From JBEEJZ01 sp041168905 (GTDB taxonomy: Bacteria > Pseudomonadota > Gammaproteobacteria > Burkholderiales > Burkholderiaceae_C), in contig JBEEJZ010000027.1 of the NCBI GenBank assembly GCA_041168905.1, positions 1 to 64,000 of the forward strand: a stretch of 64,000 bases of DNA, written 5' to 3'. The notes under the pieces are model-generated. The model was given only the letters and a program-made list of their open reading frames with translations. It made no database searches and had not been told where the DNA came from. Numbering within the stretch: position 1 is the stretch's first letter; every line of letters begins with the position of its first letter. This document shows positions 15,705 through 24,360 of the stretch, piece after piece. The translations under genes and the position numbers were made by a program.

Positions 15705-18700
15705 TTATTTCACGATGACGCCAGCACTGCCGTAATTGCTGACCGATGCCCCTCGGGCGTCAGTGATAGCCAAAGGTACGCCCGTCATGCCAAAGCTTAT
15801 GGAATAAGTGCCGACGGGGTCGGTCAACGCACTTGCAGCAGGAAACAGCGAGCTCAATAGGGTATTGAGACCACCCATATTGAGGTTGACCACACCATTG
15901 GCGGATGTCGTCAACAAGCTACTGACGTTGCTCAAGGTCGCGCTTCCCACATGGGTGGTGACATACAACTTGGCGGCAAGTGGAATGCTCAAAACCGGCT
16001 TGCCGCTGACCGTGGCGACTTGAATCTGATCAAACCACAGATTCATATATCCGTACCTTGGCGAGCCGCGATAGATGGTCACAGTGCCTTGCGCTATCGC
16101 GCTGACCGGCGAGCCCGTCGCCTGAAAACTGATGGCGGTCAGTGGGTTGCCCTGCAGATTGACTTCACCGTAGTAGGTGTAGGGGTTGGGTGCCGTCACA
16201 GCATTGTTATTGAAGGCCAAGGAGGCCAGATCAAGTTGCAGAGTGGTGGCGGGCAGGGTGGCCGGCGTAATGGTCGCCACAGACTCCACAAAGAAGTCTG
16301 CCCCCAGCGCCAGGTGTGGCCCATAGTCGGTGTAGCTGCTGTTTTCGATGACCGGCAAAGTCGCCCCCAACTCGGTGCTGATCGCCACGGGTACGCCCTG
16401 GATACCAAAGCCCACTTTGAAGTTGCCTGTTGTGGCGATATCGCCTCGATTGGGCTGAATGGACTTGACCAGATCCAGCAAAGCCGTCATGTCGATAGTC
16501 GCCACACCATTGGCATCCGTCGACAACAGACTACTGACGTTGCTGAAGGTCGCTTTCAGATCAGGCTGATAGCTGTAACCTTGACCAAAGTACACCAACA
16601 TCCTGGCTGTTGGTGGGACCGTGACACTTGGCTTACCCGCAATCGTCGCGACATCGACCTGGTCTATCACCAGTTGTAGCTGCCTACTGTCGCTGCGAGT
16701 GATGCTCACATTGGCTGAGCCCCGCGCCGCTGCGGGCGTACCACCTAACTGCATGGACACTTTGGTCAGTGCACCTGCAATAGTGATGCTACGCAACGCG
16801 GTGTTGGCAGTGGGTGCCCTCAAGGCTTGGTCGTTCACCAGGATGGTGGTCAACTTGATTTCGAGTGCATTGACATTCGGCACAGCGTTATTCAGTAGCG
16901 TGGCGGCAGATGCCCCGACAGCTTGCAAACCAGCCAGATTCAGACAGGTTTGGGTACAGGCAAAAGAACTGATGGGCAGCAGCAGGTGCCTCCTATTGGC
17001 CTGGACAACATTGACCAGGGAGTTGGTGTACTGGCGTACGGCCTGACTCATTTCCACAGCTCCGCCGGTGGTGGTCAGGGCATTGGCTGAGGCATTGGCC
17101 ACCGCTCGTACGGTCACGGAGATCAGGTCGCCGGACAATGCCGCAACAGCTGAGCCCTTCAGTGAGCGACCTGAATTTGTCACTGTTTTTTCAACCGCTG
17201 CATCCACCAGCTGCCTGACCGATGTTGGATCAGAAAAATTGACGGTCAGGGTAGCTAGCGTATCAGCCGTGGCACGCAATGCAGACAAGTACAAGGCCCC
17301 CTCGTAACCATTGCCGCCGGAGGCAACCGATACCGCCGCGGAGAGTTGCTCCAAGAGTGTCTCTATGGCAGAAGTGGTTCGGGCGAGTTGCGGCAGAGTT
17401 GCCACGCTAGCGACCGGATCAGCCGTCAGCAAATTCACGCCAGGCAGCCCCAGCGAATTTGCCAAAAGAGTGTTCGCCGCGTCTACATTGCTTGTCAAGG
17501 CAGGCGACGGTATGCCACTGACCGGGGTGGGCATGGCCTGGTTCACACGGGTCATGACCAAGGTACTCAAAGGTGTGATTTGGGTAGCTCCGGCGGGCGC
17601 ACGGAGTTCGCCACGGAATGGCAAGAGCGTCGCCATATCCACACCGCCACTCGCGCACAGCATGTGTTGGCCCAGGGTGGCGTCAAACACATAGCCCCCA
17701 CTGCCGTTGGTGGTGGTGTTGGGCTCTGCAGCATCGCAAATACGGTCGTCATTCAGGTCAAGCGTGACCCTGGCGCCAATGATGTAGCCATCTGCCACAC
17801 GACCACTCACCGTGGCAGCACCTGCAGCAGCGCCGTTGCACACGTAACCTTGAGAGCTGACTTCAGCCGCATCCAAGACATTGTTGGCATTGGCATCCGA
17901 CCCCGATGCCAGACGACTTCCACCGTAAGCACAATTGCCGCCCGCCGCTTCCGGCATCACTGTGAATAGCGCATTGCTGCCAGCTGCGCCTGTGGCACCG
18001 GTCGCGCCCGTCGCACCGGTTGTCCCAGCCGCACCAGTAGCGCCGGTTGTACCGCCACAAACATAGCTGGTCGAGGTCACCTCGGAGATATCGAGAACAC
18101 TGTTGGTATTGGCATCCAAGCCCGCAGCCACCTTGGAGCCGCCTGCGGCGCAATTCAAGCCCACTGACTCTTGGGACACCACAACCAGTGTGCTCAAACC
18201 GTTACTGCCGTTTGAACCGTTGGAGCCATTTGTTCCGTTGCTCCCGTTCGCGCCATCCAGGCCGTAGCAGACCTGTTGCGAGTTCGTACCTTCAGCATCA
18301 TCCAGCCGTCCGTTGCCGTTGGTATCGATACCAGACATCACCGTGATCCCCCCGTTAGGGCAGGCATCAAAAGCCACTGCGGCAAGCAGACTCACAGCCA
18401 CTGATTTATTCCCAGGTGGCGTAGATACAGACCCAAAACTGTTGACCGGTAGGTTGATGTCAGAGAAATCTGTGTGGGCTGCCGCAAAGCTCTGGCCGGC
18501 TGCGGCAAGCAAGGTCCCCACGTCGGAACTACCCACGACACAGCCGCTGGCAGGATTTGCCAAACAAGACTTCATCTCCAATAGTGCGGCCGATAAGGTG
18601 CTGCCAGCGGGCTTGTTGGCCAAGTACTGAGATACGAGGGCTAGCGCCAACGCGTAGGTCCGCTGAGAAACCGTTGACCCGGCGGGTACGTTCAGCGCAT

Positions 18701-19211
18701 CAACCGGTAGCGTGTACATGATGTCAAACACGCCAAAGTTGTTTTGTACGGTGTTAACTGCTGCGTCGATGTTTGCGGTGTTCAAGCCATCCGGGGACGC
18801 GAGAGCCAGACCATGAGCCAGTTCAGTGAGCGCTGTAATTGCCACTGTTTTGGAACCTGTCACGCTTCCCAGCACGGAACGAAGTGGTGTGGACAACGCC
18901 GTGGCACCCCGTGTCGCCTCGTCTACATAAGTGCCGCCACTACTTTCAAGCAGGACCGGACCGGTGTAAGTGCCGATGTCAACAGAAAAAGCGCCACTGG
19001 CATTGGTTGATGCGCATTTGCCCAAGGACGCGCCCTTGGCTGCGCCCGTGACGGCGTAGGCACACACGGCTGAGTTATTGACGGGCCCTTTGCTGACAAC
19101 GCCGTTAAGAACGTACGTCGAAGGTGTAGAACCACCACCACTGCTGCCACCGCCACAAGCGGCAAGCGCCGCGACCAAGCCGGCCGCAACCAATAGACGG
19201 ACTAATGTCAT
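15705..19211 (-). CDS. Large surface lipoprotein with Ca-loop and collagen-like repeats
   Basis: 1168 residues. The signal peptide ends in the lipobox LAAC with Cys19, then a Gly/Ser linker; Gly at +2 predicts sorting to the outer membrane. Residues 33-270 look like a carboxypeptidase-regulatory/Ig-like region plus helices. Three units of about 70 residues follow, each with two Cys about 30 apart (284/315, 354/385, 427/458) and an EF-like loop (DTNGNGRLDDAE, DANTNSVLDISE, DANANNVLDAAE). Gly-X-Y stretches at 319-338 and 388-411 separate them. Another Asp-rich loop (DLNDDRICDAAE) lies near 490. The last 270 residues hold two related beta-modules. An adhesive or stalk-like surface protein is inferred. 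The partner is probably the downstream barrel gene. Confidence 0.82.
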   Translation of the reverse strand: MTLVRLLVAAGLVAALAACGGGSSGGGSTPSTYVLNGVVSKGPVNNSAVCAYAVTGAAKGASLGKCASTNASGAFSVDIGTYTGPVLLESSGGTYVDEATRGATALSTPLRSVLGSVTGSKTVAITALTELAHGLALASPDGLNTANIDAAVNTVQNNFGVFDIMYTLPVDALNVPAGSTVSQRTYALALALVSQYLANKPAGSTLSAALLEMKSCLANPASGCVVGSSDVGTLLAAAGQSFAAAHTDFSDINLPVNSFGSVSTPPGNKSVAVSLLAAVAFDACPNGGITVMSGIDTNGNGRLDDAEGTNSQQVCYGLDGANGSNGTNGSNGSNGSNGLSTLVVVSQESVGLNCAAGGSKVAAGLDANTNSVLDISEVTSTSYVCGGTTGATGAAGTTGATGATGATGAAGSNALFTVMPEAAGGNCAYGGSRLASGSDANANNVLDAAEVSSQGYVCNGAAAGAATVSGRVADGYIIGARVTLDLNDDRICDAAEPNTTTNGSGGYVFDATLGQHMLCASGGVDMATLLPFRGELRAPAGATQITPLSTLVMTRVNQAMPTPVSGIPSPALTSNVDAANTLLANSLGLPGVNLLTADPVASVATLPQLARTTSAIETLLEQLSAAVSVASGGNGYEGALYLSALRATADTLATLTVNFSDPTSVRQLVDAAVEKTVTNSGRSLKGSAVAALSGDLISVTVRAVANASANALTTTGGAVEMSQAVRQYTNSLVNVVQANRRHLLLPISSFACTQTCLNLAGLQAVGASAATLLNNAVPNVNALEIKLTTILVNDQALRAPTANTALRSITIAGALTKVSMQLGGTPAAARGSANVSITRSDSRQLQLVIDQVDVATIAGKPSVTVPPTARMLVYFGQGYSYQPDLKATFSNVSSLLSTDANGVATIDMTALLDLVKSIQPNRGDIATTGNFKVGFGIQGVPVAISTELGATLPVIENSSYTDYGPHLALGADFFVESVATITPATLPATTLQLDLASLAFNNNAVTAPNPYTYYGEVNLQGNPLTAISFQATGSPVSAIAQGTVTIYRGSPRYGYMNLWFDQIQVATVSGKPVLSIPLAAKLYVTTHVGSATLSNVSSLLTTSANGVVNLNMGGLNTLLSSLFPAASALTDPVGTYSISFGMTGVPLAITDARGASVSNYGSAGVIVK
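17979..18050 (-). repeat. Gly-Ala-Thr collagen-like triplet tract within the lipoprotein gene
   Basis: Eight consecutive Gly-containing triplets (TTG ATG AAG TTG ATG ATG ATG AAG in one-letter protein code) encode residues 388-411. The nine-base periodicity is visible in the DNA as repeated caccggt/cgcgcc-like units. Such tracts can change length by slippage. They separate the second and third Cys/Ca-loop units. Confidence 0.8.
18198..18257 (-). repeat. Gly-Ser-Asn collagen-like triplet tract within the lipoprotein gene
   Basis: Residues 319-338 read as repeated Asn-Gly-Ser/Thr triplets (NGSNGTNGSNGSNGSNG). The tract separates the first and second Cys/Ca-loop units and mirrors the Ala/Thr tract 70 residues later. 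It is part of the coding frame and not an intergenic repeat. Confidence 0.8.
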
Positions 19212-19331
19212 GAATCCTCCCTGAACTTACAAAAGTGGCTTGTTTGTTTTAAGTTTGCGCCAACCAGCCACTATCGGTTGAGCGTCAACAGCTGAGTTGC
19301 CGGCCTCATATCTCACAGGCAATTGATGCTG

Positions 19332-19350
19332 ATTCGTAAATTATACGAAT
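19332..19350. promoter_or_regulatory. Candidate operator, ATTCGTA-N5-TACGAAT
   Basis: A perfect inverted repeat with 7-base arms and a 5-base AT spacer lies 43 bases upstream of the XRE gene start and about 120 bases upstream of the divergent lipoprotein gene. The shape and spacing suit a dimeric helix-turn-helix repressor, most simply the XRE protein acting on itself and perhaps on the lipoprotein gene. Confidence 0.5.
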
Positions 19351-19393
19351 TAGTGTGTATGTGAAATAGTGGTACTTTGGGACATTCACCGGC

Positions 19394-19630
19394 GTGAATC
19401 AGCCCCTCAGTAGAACCTTTGGCACATGCGTGCGCACCTTGAGGCAGGAGCGGGGGTGGACGCAAGTGGAGTTCAGCGAGCGGTGTGGCTTCTACCAAAC
19501 CTACCTAAGCCGCATTGAAGGCGGCCAAGCCAATCCGACACTGAACGTGATAGAAGTTATTGCGATTGGCCTTGGCATGACAGTTTTTGAGTTGTTCGAA
19601 GCTGTCAGGCAGCGGGCTGAGCAGGGGTGA
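19394..19630 (+). CDS. Small XRE-family transcriptional regulator
   Basis: 78 residues from a GTG at 19394. Nearly the whole protein is one helix-turn-helix domain: RTLRQERGWTQVEFSERCGFYQTYLSRIEGGQANPTLNVIEVIAIGL, with the recognition helix at YQTYLSRIE. The size resembles restriction-modification controller proteins and phage repressors, but no restriction genes are nearby. A perfect inverted repeat lies just upstream and is a likely autoregulatory site. The gene is divergent from the large lipoprotein gene and convergent with the DUF1501 gene. Confidence 0.85.
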   Translation: MNQPLSRTFGTCVRTLRQERGWTQVEFSERCGFYQTYLSRIEGGQANPTLNVIEVIAIGLGMTVFELFEAVRQRAEQG

Positions 19631-19671
19631 TGCAAGGGATCACCCAACCCACACGTAGCTGTGGCACTGAT

Positions 19672-20841
19672 TCACCCCAGGCCGAGCAAGCCTTTCAGGG
19701 CGGGGCTGGGACGGTGGGCCATCACCTGGTCTTGAATGGCCTTGGGCGACAAGCCAAACACACGCTCCATCACCCGGGCATACACCGCAGCCAGGTCGAT
19801 GCTGGCAGGTAAGTCACGCCCCTCAAAGAGTTGCTCTTTTTTCAGGCCGCGCCAGTCGGCATACACCCGGGAGCCGGTCAACAAGCCGCCAGCCAGAAAG
19901 CAGCAACTGCCCACACCGTGGTCGGTGCCGGTGGTGCCGTTTTCAGCTGCAGTGCGACCAAACTCGGTCACCGTCACCACCAAGGTGTTGACCCAGGCGT
20001 CACCCATGCCCTCTTTGTAGGCGCCGACCAGAGCGTCCAGTTCGCCCAGCCGGTCGGCATGGGTGCCGCTGTCTGCGCCCTGGCTGGCATGGGTGTCAAA
20101 ACCATGTTGCATATCGATCAGCCCAACGCGGGGGCCGTTGGGTTCACGCATCTCCTTGGCTGCCAGGCGGGCCAGTTGGGGCACCGCACGCGCGTTCTGG
20201 AACGAGGCGTTGTTCATGGCGCCCTGGCGCAGCGCCAGGTTCTCGGCCCGGATCACCGGCGCATAGGCAGCCAGCATGGGGTCATCGGCCCACAAGGCAG
20301 GCAAAGCATCTGCCACGCTCGCGCTCAGAGGCGGCATCCAGTTCGGAAACTGGGTGGTGGCTGCCGGGTTGCCGCGCAGGATCAGCGGCATGGGGATGGA
20401 AATGGACACACCTCCGCTCTGGCCGGAGGCCTGCATGGCGCGCCCGATCCAGCCCGAGGCGGACGTGTAGGGCTTGGCCATGCCGGTTTGCATGATGTCC
20501 TGCCCCTCAAAATGCGAGCGCCCCGTGTACCCAAAGCCAGTGCTGTGCACCACCGCCAGATGACCCGCCGCCCACAGGCTGTGCATGACCTTGAGCTGGG
20601 GGTGCAGCGCAAACGAGCCATCCAGCGGCAAGGCATTTTTAACAGCGATGTTGGCGCGCATGCTCTCGTACAGGGGGTCGGCCACCGGCGGCGCGGCGGT
20701 CAAGCCATCCATGCCACCCCGCAGCAGCACGACCAGCAGCCGGGGCTCATCTGCCTTGGGAGACGCCAGCGGCTCACGCAGGCCAGCAAAACTGAGGGCA
20801 GCCCAGGCGGCACTGCGCTGAATGAATGTTCTTCTTTGCAT
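19672..20841 (-). CDS. DUF1501 family protein, Tat-exported
   Basis: 389 residues from the ATG at 20841, 9 bases after GGAG; an ATG at 20847 in a TAATG overlap with the upstream gene is an alternative. The N-terminus MQRRTFIQRSAAWAALSFAG is a twin-arginine signal. The body shows the sulfatase-like alkaline-phosphatase fold typical of DUF1501: LLVVLLRGGMDGLTAAPPV, MHSLWAAGHLAVVHSTGF, VVTVTEFGRTAAENGTTGTDHG. The last contains metal-ligand-like Glu, Asp and His. Members occur next to DUF1800 proteins, as here. The function of the pair is not established; a periplasmic hydrolase is plausible. Confidence 0.88.
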   Translation of the reverse strand: MQRRTFIQRSAAWAALSFAGLREPLASPKADEPRLLVVLLRGGMDGLTAAPPVADPLYESMRANIAVKNALPLDGSFALHPQLKVMHSLWAAGHLAVVHSTGFGYTGRSHFEGQDIMQTGMAKPYTSASGWIGRAMQASGQSGGVSISIPMPLILRGNPAATTQFPNWMPPLSASVADALPALWADDPMLAAYAPVIRAENLALRQGAMNNASFQNARAVPQLARLAAKEMREPNGPRVGLIDMQHGFDTHASQGADSGTHADRLGELDALVGAYKEGMGDAWVNTLVVTVTEFGRTAAENGTTGTDHGVGSCCFLAGGLLTGSRVYADWRGLKKEQLFEGRDLPASIDLAAVYARVMERVFGLSPKAIQDQVMAHRPSPALKGLLGLG

Positions 20842-20846
20842 GGGCA

Positions 20847-22325
20847 TTAACTCCACAACAGGGCAGGACTGACATGCAGCAGACCATAGGCCTGGCGATG
20901 GTCACCTTTGGCGAGCGCGGCGCGGATGGGCTCACTGCCCAGCCCAGCAGCGGGCAGGTATTGATCAATTTGGGTGCGCAAACCCTCCACGGCGCGGTCG
21001 GGGTTGCTTATCAATTCGCGCAGCAGCACCGGCATCACCCGCACCCGCCGGTCGAGCATCTCCTTGGAAACCCAGTCACTCGAGCGGATCGGCCAGCCAT
21101 TGGGCTGCGGGCACCGTGGCAAAGGCTGGCCCAGGTCGCCCAGCAAATAAAAGGTCTTGGTTCCACCTCGGTCGTCCAGCGGCACCACACGCGGCACCTC
21201 CACCCCGGTCAGGGTGAGGGTTTGCCACAGCCAGGTCTCGGGCGAGGTGAATTTGCGTGTGTTGTCGATGTGCGCCCAGCAGGCCTCCACCACCGCCTGG
21301 TGCACCTTGGGCAAATCGCCCTGACTGCTGACAAAGGCTCGCTGCACATGGGCAACTGCAGCAGGCGGCGGCTCGTCGTCCAGAAAATACACACACAGCT
21401 TGTGCGCCAGATGCCGGGCCGTGGCGGGATGGTTGGCCAGGTCTGTGACCAGATCTTCCAGCTTGGCCGAGGGCCGAAACAGCGCGGAATAGGTCTTGCC
21501 CATGACCTCTTGTGCCCCCGGCTCGTGATGGTTGAAGTCGAAGTAAGTACCCAGGGGCACACCTGCCTTGCGCCATTTGTCGGGCTTCATGTCGCGCCAG
21601 CCCGTCAGGATCAGGGTGGTGGCTTCCACATCTTTTTGGGTGTAGCCACTGGCCGGGCTCAGGGTAAACAACTCGAGCAGTTCGCGGCCCAGGTTCTCGT
21701 TGATGCTGTCCTTCGTCCATTTTTCCCGGGCGGCTTTGGAACGCGGGCCGGTGTTGCGGTTGTTGTCCAGGTACACCAGCATGGCTGGGTGGGTGACCGC
21801 ATGCCAGAGCATCTCGCGAAAACTGCCAGTCATCTTGTCGCGCAGCGAACGCTGGTAGGGGCCGATGAGCACATCGTTGTTTTGATTGCCCGGTGCCACC
21901 ATGAAGTGGTTGGTCCAGAAGTGCCAGAAACGCTCAAACACCGGAGCGCGCCCGTAAACCGCCGTGGTGGCCCGCGCTTGCACTTCTTTCCAGTGCTCCA
22001 TACGGCTGTAGGGAATCTCCACATCGCGCTTGCGCTCAGCCTCGAACTGGGCGCGCGGCAGCGTCTTGCCTTTGTCAAAGGAGGCTCTTTCTGCCTCCTG
22101 ATGACCTTGAAACGCCGTCATCACATCGTCCATGGACCAGAGCAGTTTGACCCAATCAGGCAGGTCGGAGCGTCGGGACCCGTCGCGCTCGATGATGTCA
22201 ATGGGCGGCGCTTTGAGCAGTTGCGCCTGCGCCCACGCCACCGGATCGGCAGGCAGGGCCTGGTCGGCGGGCAGACCGAAAGCCACGCGCCGTGTGAATT
22301 TGCCGATGAGATGTTGCTGAGTCAT
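20847..22325 (-). CDS. DUF1800 domain-containing protein
   Basis: 492 residues from the ATG at 22325, which has GGGAG 7 bases upstream; the frame is open much further upstream, but that part is antisense to lemA and is not coding. The DUF1800 features run throughout: IGKFTRRVAFGLP at the start, FWHFWTNHFMVAPGNQN, MLWHAVTHPAMLVYLDN, NENLGRELLELFTLSPASGYTQKDVEATTLILTGW, and LAHKLCVYFLDDEPP. No signal peptide is obvious, so export may depend on the Tat-exported DUF1501 partner; that is inference. The stop overlaps a possible start of the DUF1501 gene, indicating one operon. The gene is divergent from lemA. Confidence 0.9.
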   Translation of the reverse strand: MTQQHLIGKFTRRVAFGLPADQALPADPVAWAQAQLLKAPPIDIIERDGSRRSDLPDWVKLLWSMDDVMTAFQGHQEAERASFDKGKTLPRAQFEAERKRDVEIPYSRMEHWKEVQARATTAVYGRAPVFERFWHFWTNHFMVAPGNQNNDVLIGPYQRSLRDKMTGSFREMLWHAVTHPAMLVYLDNNRNTGPRSKAAREKWTKDSINENLGRELLELFTLSPASGYTQKDVEATTLILTGWRDMKPDKWRKAGVPLGTYFDFNHHEPGAQEVMGKTYSALFRPSAKLEDLVTDLANHPATARHLAHKLCVYFLDDEPPPAAVAHVQRAFVSSQGDLPKVHQAVVEACWAHIDNTRKFTSPETWLWQTLTLTGVEVPRVVPLDDRGGTKTFYLLGDLGQPLPRCPQPNGWPIRSSDWVSKEMLDRRVRVMPVLLRELISNPDRAVEGLRTQIDQYLPAAGLGSEPIRAALAKGDHRQAYGLLHVSPALLWS

Positions 22326-22460
22326 CAGGTGGCTCCCGGTGGGTACCTGCCCGAATGACGACCATCGGGGCTGGCGCTTTGCAGGCGGTGATTCTAGGAG
22401 CGGGCAACTGTGTGCGCCGTGCGGCCACAATAGCCTCATCAAGGACATTCGGAGCAGATC

Positions 22461-23033
22461 ATGAACATGGCAACTGGGGTTTTGTTGGGTGTGGCGGTGC
22501 TGGTGGTGGTGTATGTCATCAGTGCCTACAACCGGCTGGTGGCTGTCAAGCACGCCGTGGACAAGGCCTGGGCCAATATCGATGTGCTGCTCAAGCAGCG
22601 GCATGACGAGCTGCCCAAGCTGGTCACGGTCTGCAAGGAGTACCAGCAATTTGAGCAAAGCACCTTGCAACAGGTGATTGCAGCCCGTGCTCAGGTCCAG
22701 ACGTCTCGGGAGCAGCAGGACATAGCAGCCCTGGGCCGTGCCGAGGGCAGCCTGCGCAGCGGCCTGGGGCAGATTTTTGCGGTGGCCGAGGCCTACCCGG
22801 AGCTGCGCGCCAACGAGAGCTTTCAGCAATTGCAAAGCCGCATCAGCCAGCTGGAAAACGCCCTTGCCGACCGGCGCGAGTTTTACAACGAGGCCGTCAA
22901 CATCAACAACGTTCGCATCGAACTCTTCCCCGACCGACTGATTGCACAGCGCTTTAACTTTGGCCCACGCGCCCTGCTGACCTTTGCTGCCGAAGAAAAG
23001 ACCGATGTGGACCTGAAGGCCCTGTTCCGCTAA
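22461..23033 (+). CDS. LemA family protein
   Basis: 190 residues. A single N-terminal membrane segment (about residues 6-22) is followed by the LemA helical bundle: ISAYNRLVAVKHAVDKAWANIDVLLKQRHDELPKLV, then SQLENALADRREFYNEAVNINNVRIE, which is the family signature. LemA proteins are anchored with a short outside tail and a long coiled-coil domain. Their role is unknown, though they often accompany membrane-stress or TPM-domain genes. The GIDE-domain gene starts 4 bases after the stop, so the two are surely one operon. GGAG lies about 9 bases before the ATG. Confidence 0.93.
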   Translation: MNMATGVLLGVAVLVVVYVISAYNRLVAVKHAVDKAWANIDVLLKQRHDELPKLVTVCKEYQQFEQSTLQQVIAARAQVQTSREQQDIAALGRAEGSLRSGLGQIFAVAEAYPELRANESFQQLQSRISQLENALADRREFYNEAVNINNVRIELFPDRLIAQRFNFGPRALLTFAAEEKTDVDLKALFR

Positions 23034-23037
23034 GACC

Positions 23038-23934
23038 ATGATGCAGCGTTGGGGCCGCGCCTTGCGGCTGTGGCTCACATCTGGCGGCTATGTGATGTTG
23101 CTGATCCTGGGGGCACACCTGGGCACGCCACAGGGCTGGCGCCTCAGTGTGGGCCTGACGGCTTTGATGGCACTGCTGGCGTGGCAACTGGTGCTCAAGC
23201 GCGCTCGCGCCATGGCAGACACCCCCACCTCCCACATCGCCTCGGCGGCCCAGGGCTACGTCGAATTGCAGGGCCAGGGTGCCCAGTTTGAGGGCTACCC
23301 GGTGTATGCACCCCACCACGGCCTGCCCTGCCTTTGGTACCGCTACAAAGTAGAAAAGCGGCAAGGCGACGATTGGAAAACCGAGTCGCAAGACGAATCC
23401 ACCACCTCTTTTTTCATTGACGACAACAGCGGCCGATGCACCGTCGACCCCGAGGGCGCCGAGGTGTTGCCCCAGCACAGCGAAACCTGGACCCAGGGCG
23501 ACCGCCGCTACACGCAGGCGCTGATCCTGCCGGGTGAGCCGCTCTACATCCTGGGCGACTTCAAAACCCAGGGGGGCGACAGTGCCGATCTGAGCCTGAG
23601 GCGCGACGTCAGCGAATTGCTGGAGGACTGGAAGCGCGACATGCCAGCCTTGGCCCAGCGTTATGACAAAAACGGCGACGGCCAACTCGATCTGCAGGAA
23701 TGGGAACAGGCCCGCAGCGACGCCCGACGCGAGGTGGAGCAGCTGCACCGCGACATCCGCGCCCAGCCGCACACCCACACCATCGGCCTGCCCACCGACG
23801 GCCGGCCCTACCTGATTTCATCGCACGCCCCAGAAAAACTGGGCCGCCGTTTTCGCCTGTGGGCCTACGCCCATGCCGGGGTGTTTTTGCTGGCTTTGGG
23901 GGGATTGGGGTATGCGTGGCAGGCACATGCCTGA
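23038..23934 (+). CDS. GIDE-domain membrane protein with an inserted EF-hand
   Basis: 298 residues. Two N-terminal hydrophobic segments (about 15-53) precede a GIDE-like domain (HIASAAQGYVELQGQG, PCLWYRYKVEK, SFFIDDNSGRCTVDPEGAEV, EPLYILGDFKT), the fold shared with the mitochondrial ligase MULAN but without a RING. A canonical EF-hand loop DKNGDGQLDLQE sits at residues 210-221, with Asp210, Asn212, Asp214, Asp218 and Glu221. A last membrane helix lies near 275-294. It is coupled to lemA. The final 68 bases of the gene are repeated 1080 bases downstream after a hipB/hipA remnant, so the present C-terminus may have been supplied by an insertion. Confidence 0.88.
   Translation: MMQRWGRALRLWLTSGGYVMLLILGAHLGTPQGWRLSVGLTALMALLAWQLVLKRARAMADTPTSHIASAAQGYVELQGQGAQFEGYPVYAPHHGLPCLWYRYKVEKRQGDDWKTESQDESTTSFFIDDNSGRCTVDPEGAEVLPQHSETWTQGDRRYTQALILPGEPLYILGDFKTQGGDSADLSLRRDVSELLEDWKRDMPALAQRYDKNGDGQLDLQEWEQARSDARREVEQLHRDIRAQPHTHTIGLPTDGRPYLISSHAPEKLGRRFRLWAYAHAGVFLLALGGLGYAWQAHA
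23852..23919 (+). repeat. Direct repeat, copy 1 (3' end of GIDE gene)
   Basis: 68 bases match copy 2 at 24932-24999 with three mismatches (23859, 23893, 23915), all in the same register exactly 1080 bases apart. This copy is the functional 3' end of the GIDE gene, whose stop lies at 23932-23934. Confidence 0.9.
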
Positions 23935-24024
23935 CGCCTCGGCCCACACCTTCATTTCAAAATCACAAATAATCATCCATATATAACGCCATATACAATT
24001 TAAGCATTCATAAAAGTGTTTTAA

Positions 24025-24360
24025 ATGAAGACCCTCTCGCCTCCACCACTGCCGGTTGCGCGCAGCTTGGACCGCCTGGGCAAGGCGATTTCGCTCGCGC
24101 GCCGGCGCAGACACCTGACGCAGCAAGACCTGGCGGAACGCATCGCCACGTCCGCGAACACCGTGCGTCGTATGGAGGCGGGTTATCCGGGCACGGCGCT
24201 GGTTCACTTTGCAAGGGCCTTGCAGGTGTTCGGGGAGCTGGACAAGCTTGATCAGTTGCTTGACACCCCTCACGACACCATTGGCCTGACCCTGATGGAT
24301 GAAAAATTGCCTCAGCGCGTGCGCAAATCCCGCAAATCACCAGAATCCGGGGCGTTCTGA
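24025..24360 (+). CDS. HipB-like XRE antitoxin
   Basis: 111 residues. A helix-turn-helix spans about residues 17-70 (LGKAISLARRRRHLTQQDLAERIATSANTVRRMEAGYPGTALVHFARAL), with HipB-like spacing, and a basic C-terminal tail follows. The stop overlaps the hipA-remnant start as TGATG, the usual hipBA arrangement. The 90 bases upstream (23935-24024) are clearly AT-rich (for example TATATAACGCC), unlike the surroundings, and probably hold its promoter. The antitoxin gene is intact while its toxin partner is broken, so it may persist as a free regulator. Confidence 0.8.
   Translation: MKTLSPPPLPVARSLDRLGKAISLARRRRHLTQQDLAERIATSANTVRRMEAGYPGTALVHFARALQVFGELDKLDQLLDTPHDTIGLTLMDEKLPQRVRKSRKSPESGAF

Noticed and set aside
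17979..18257. Short regular repeats that might suggest a CRISPR or minisatellite
   Set aside because: They are nine-base codon repeats for Gly-X-Y triplets in the lipoprotein frame, without spacers or leader.
22326..23078. N-terminal extension of the DUF1800 frame by about 250 residues
   Set aside because: The extension is antisense to lemA. An ATG with a strong ribosome binding site at 22325 begins the conserved domain.
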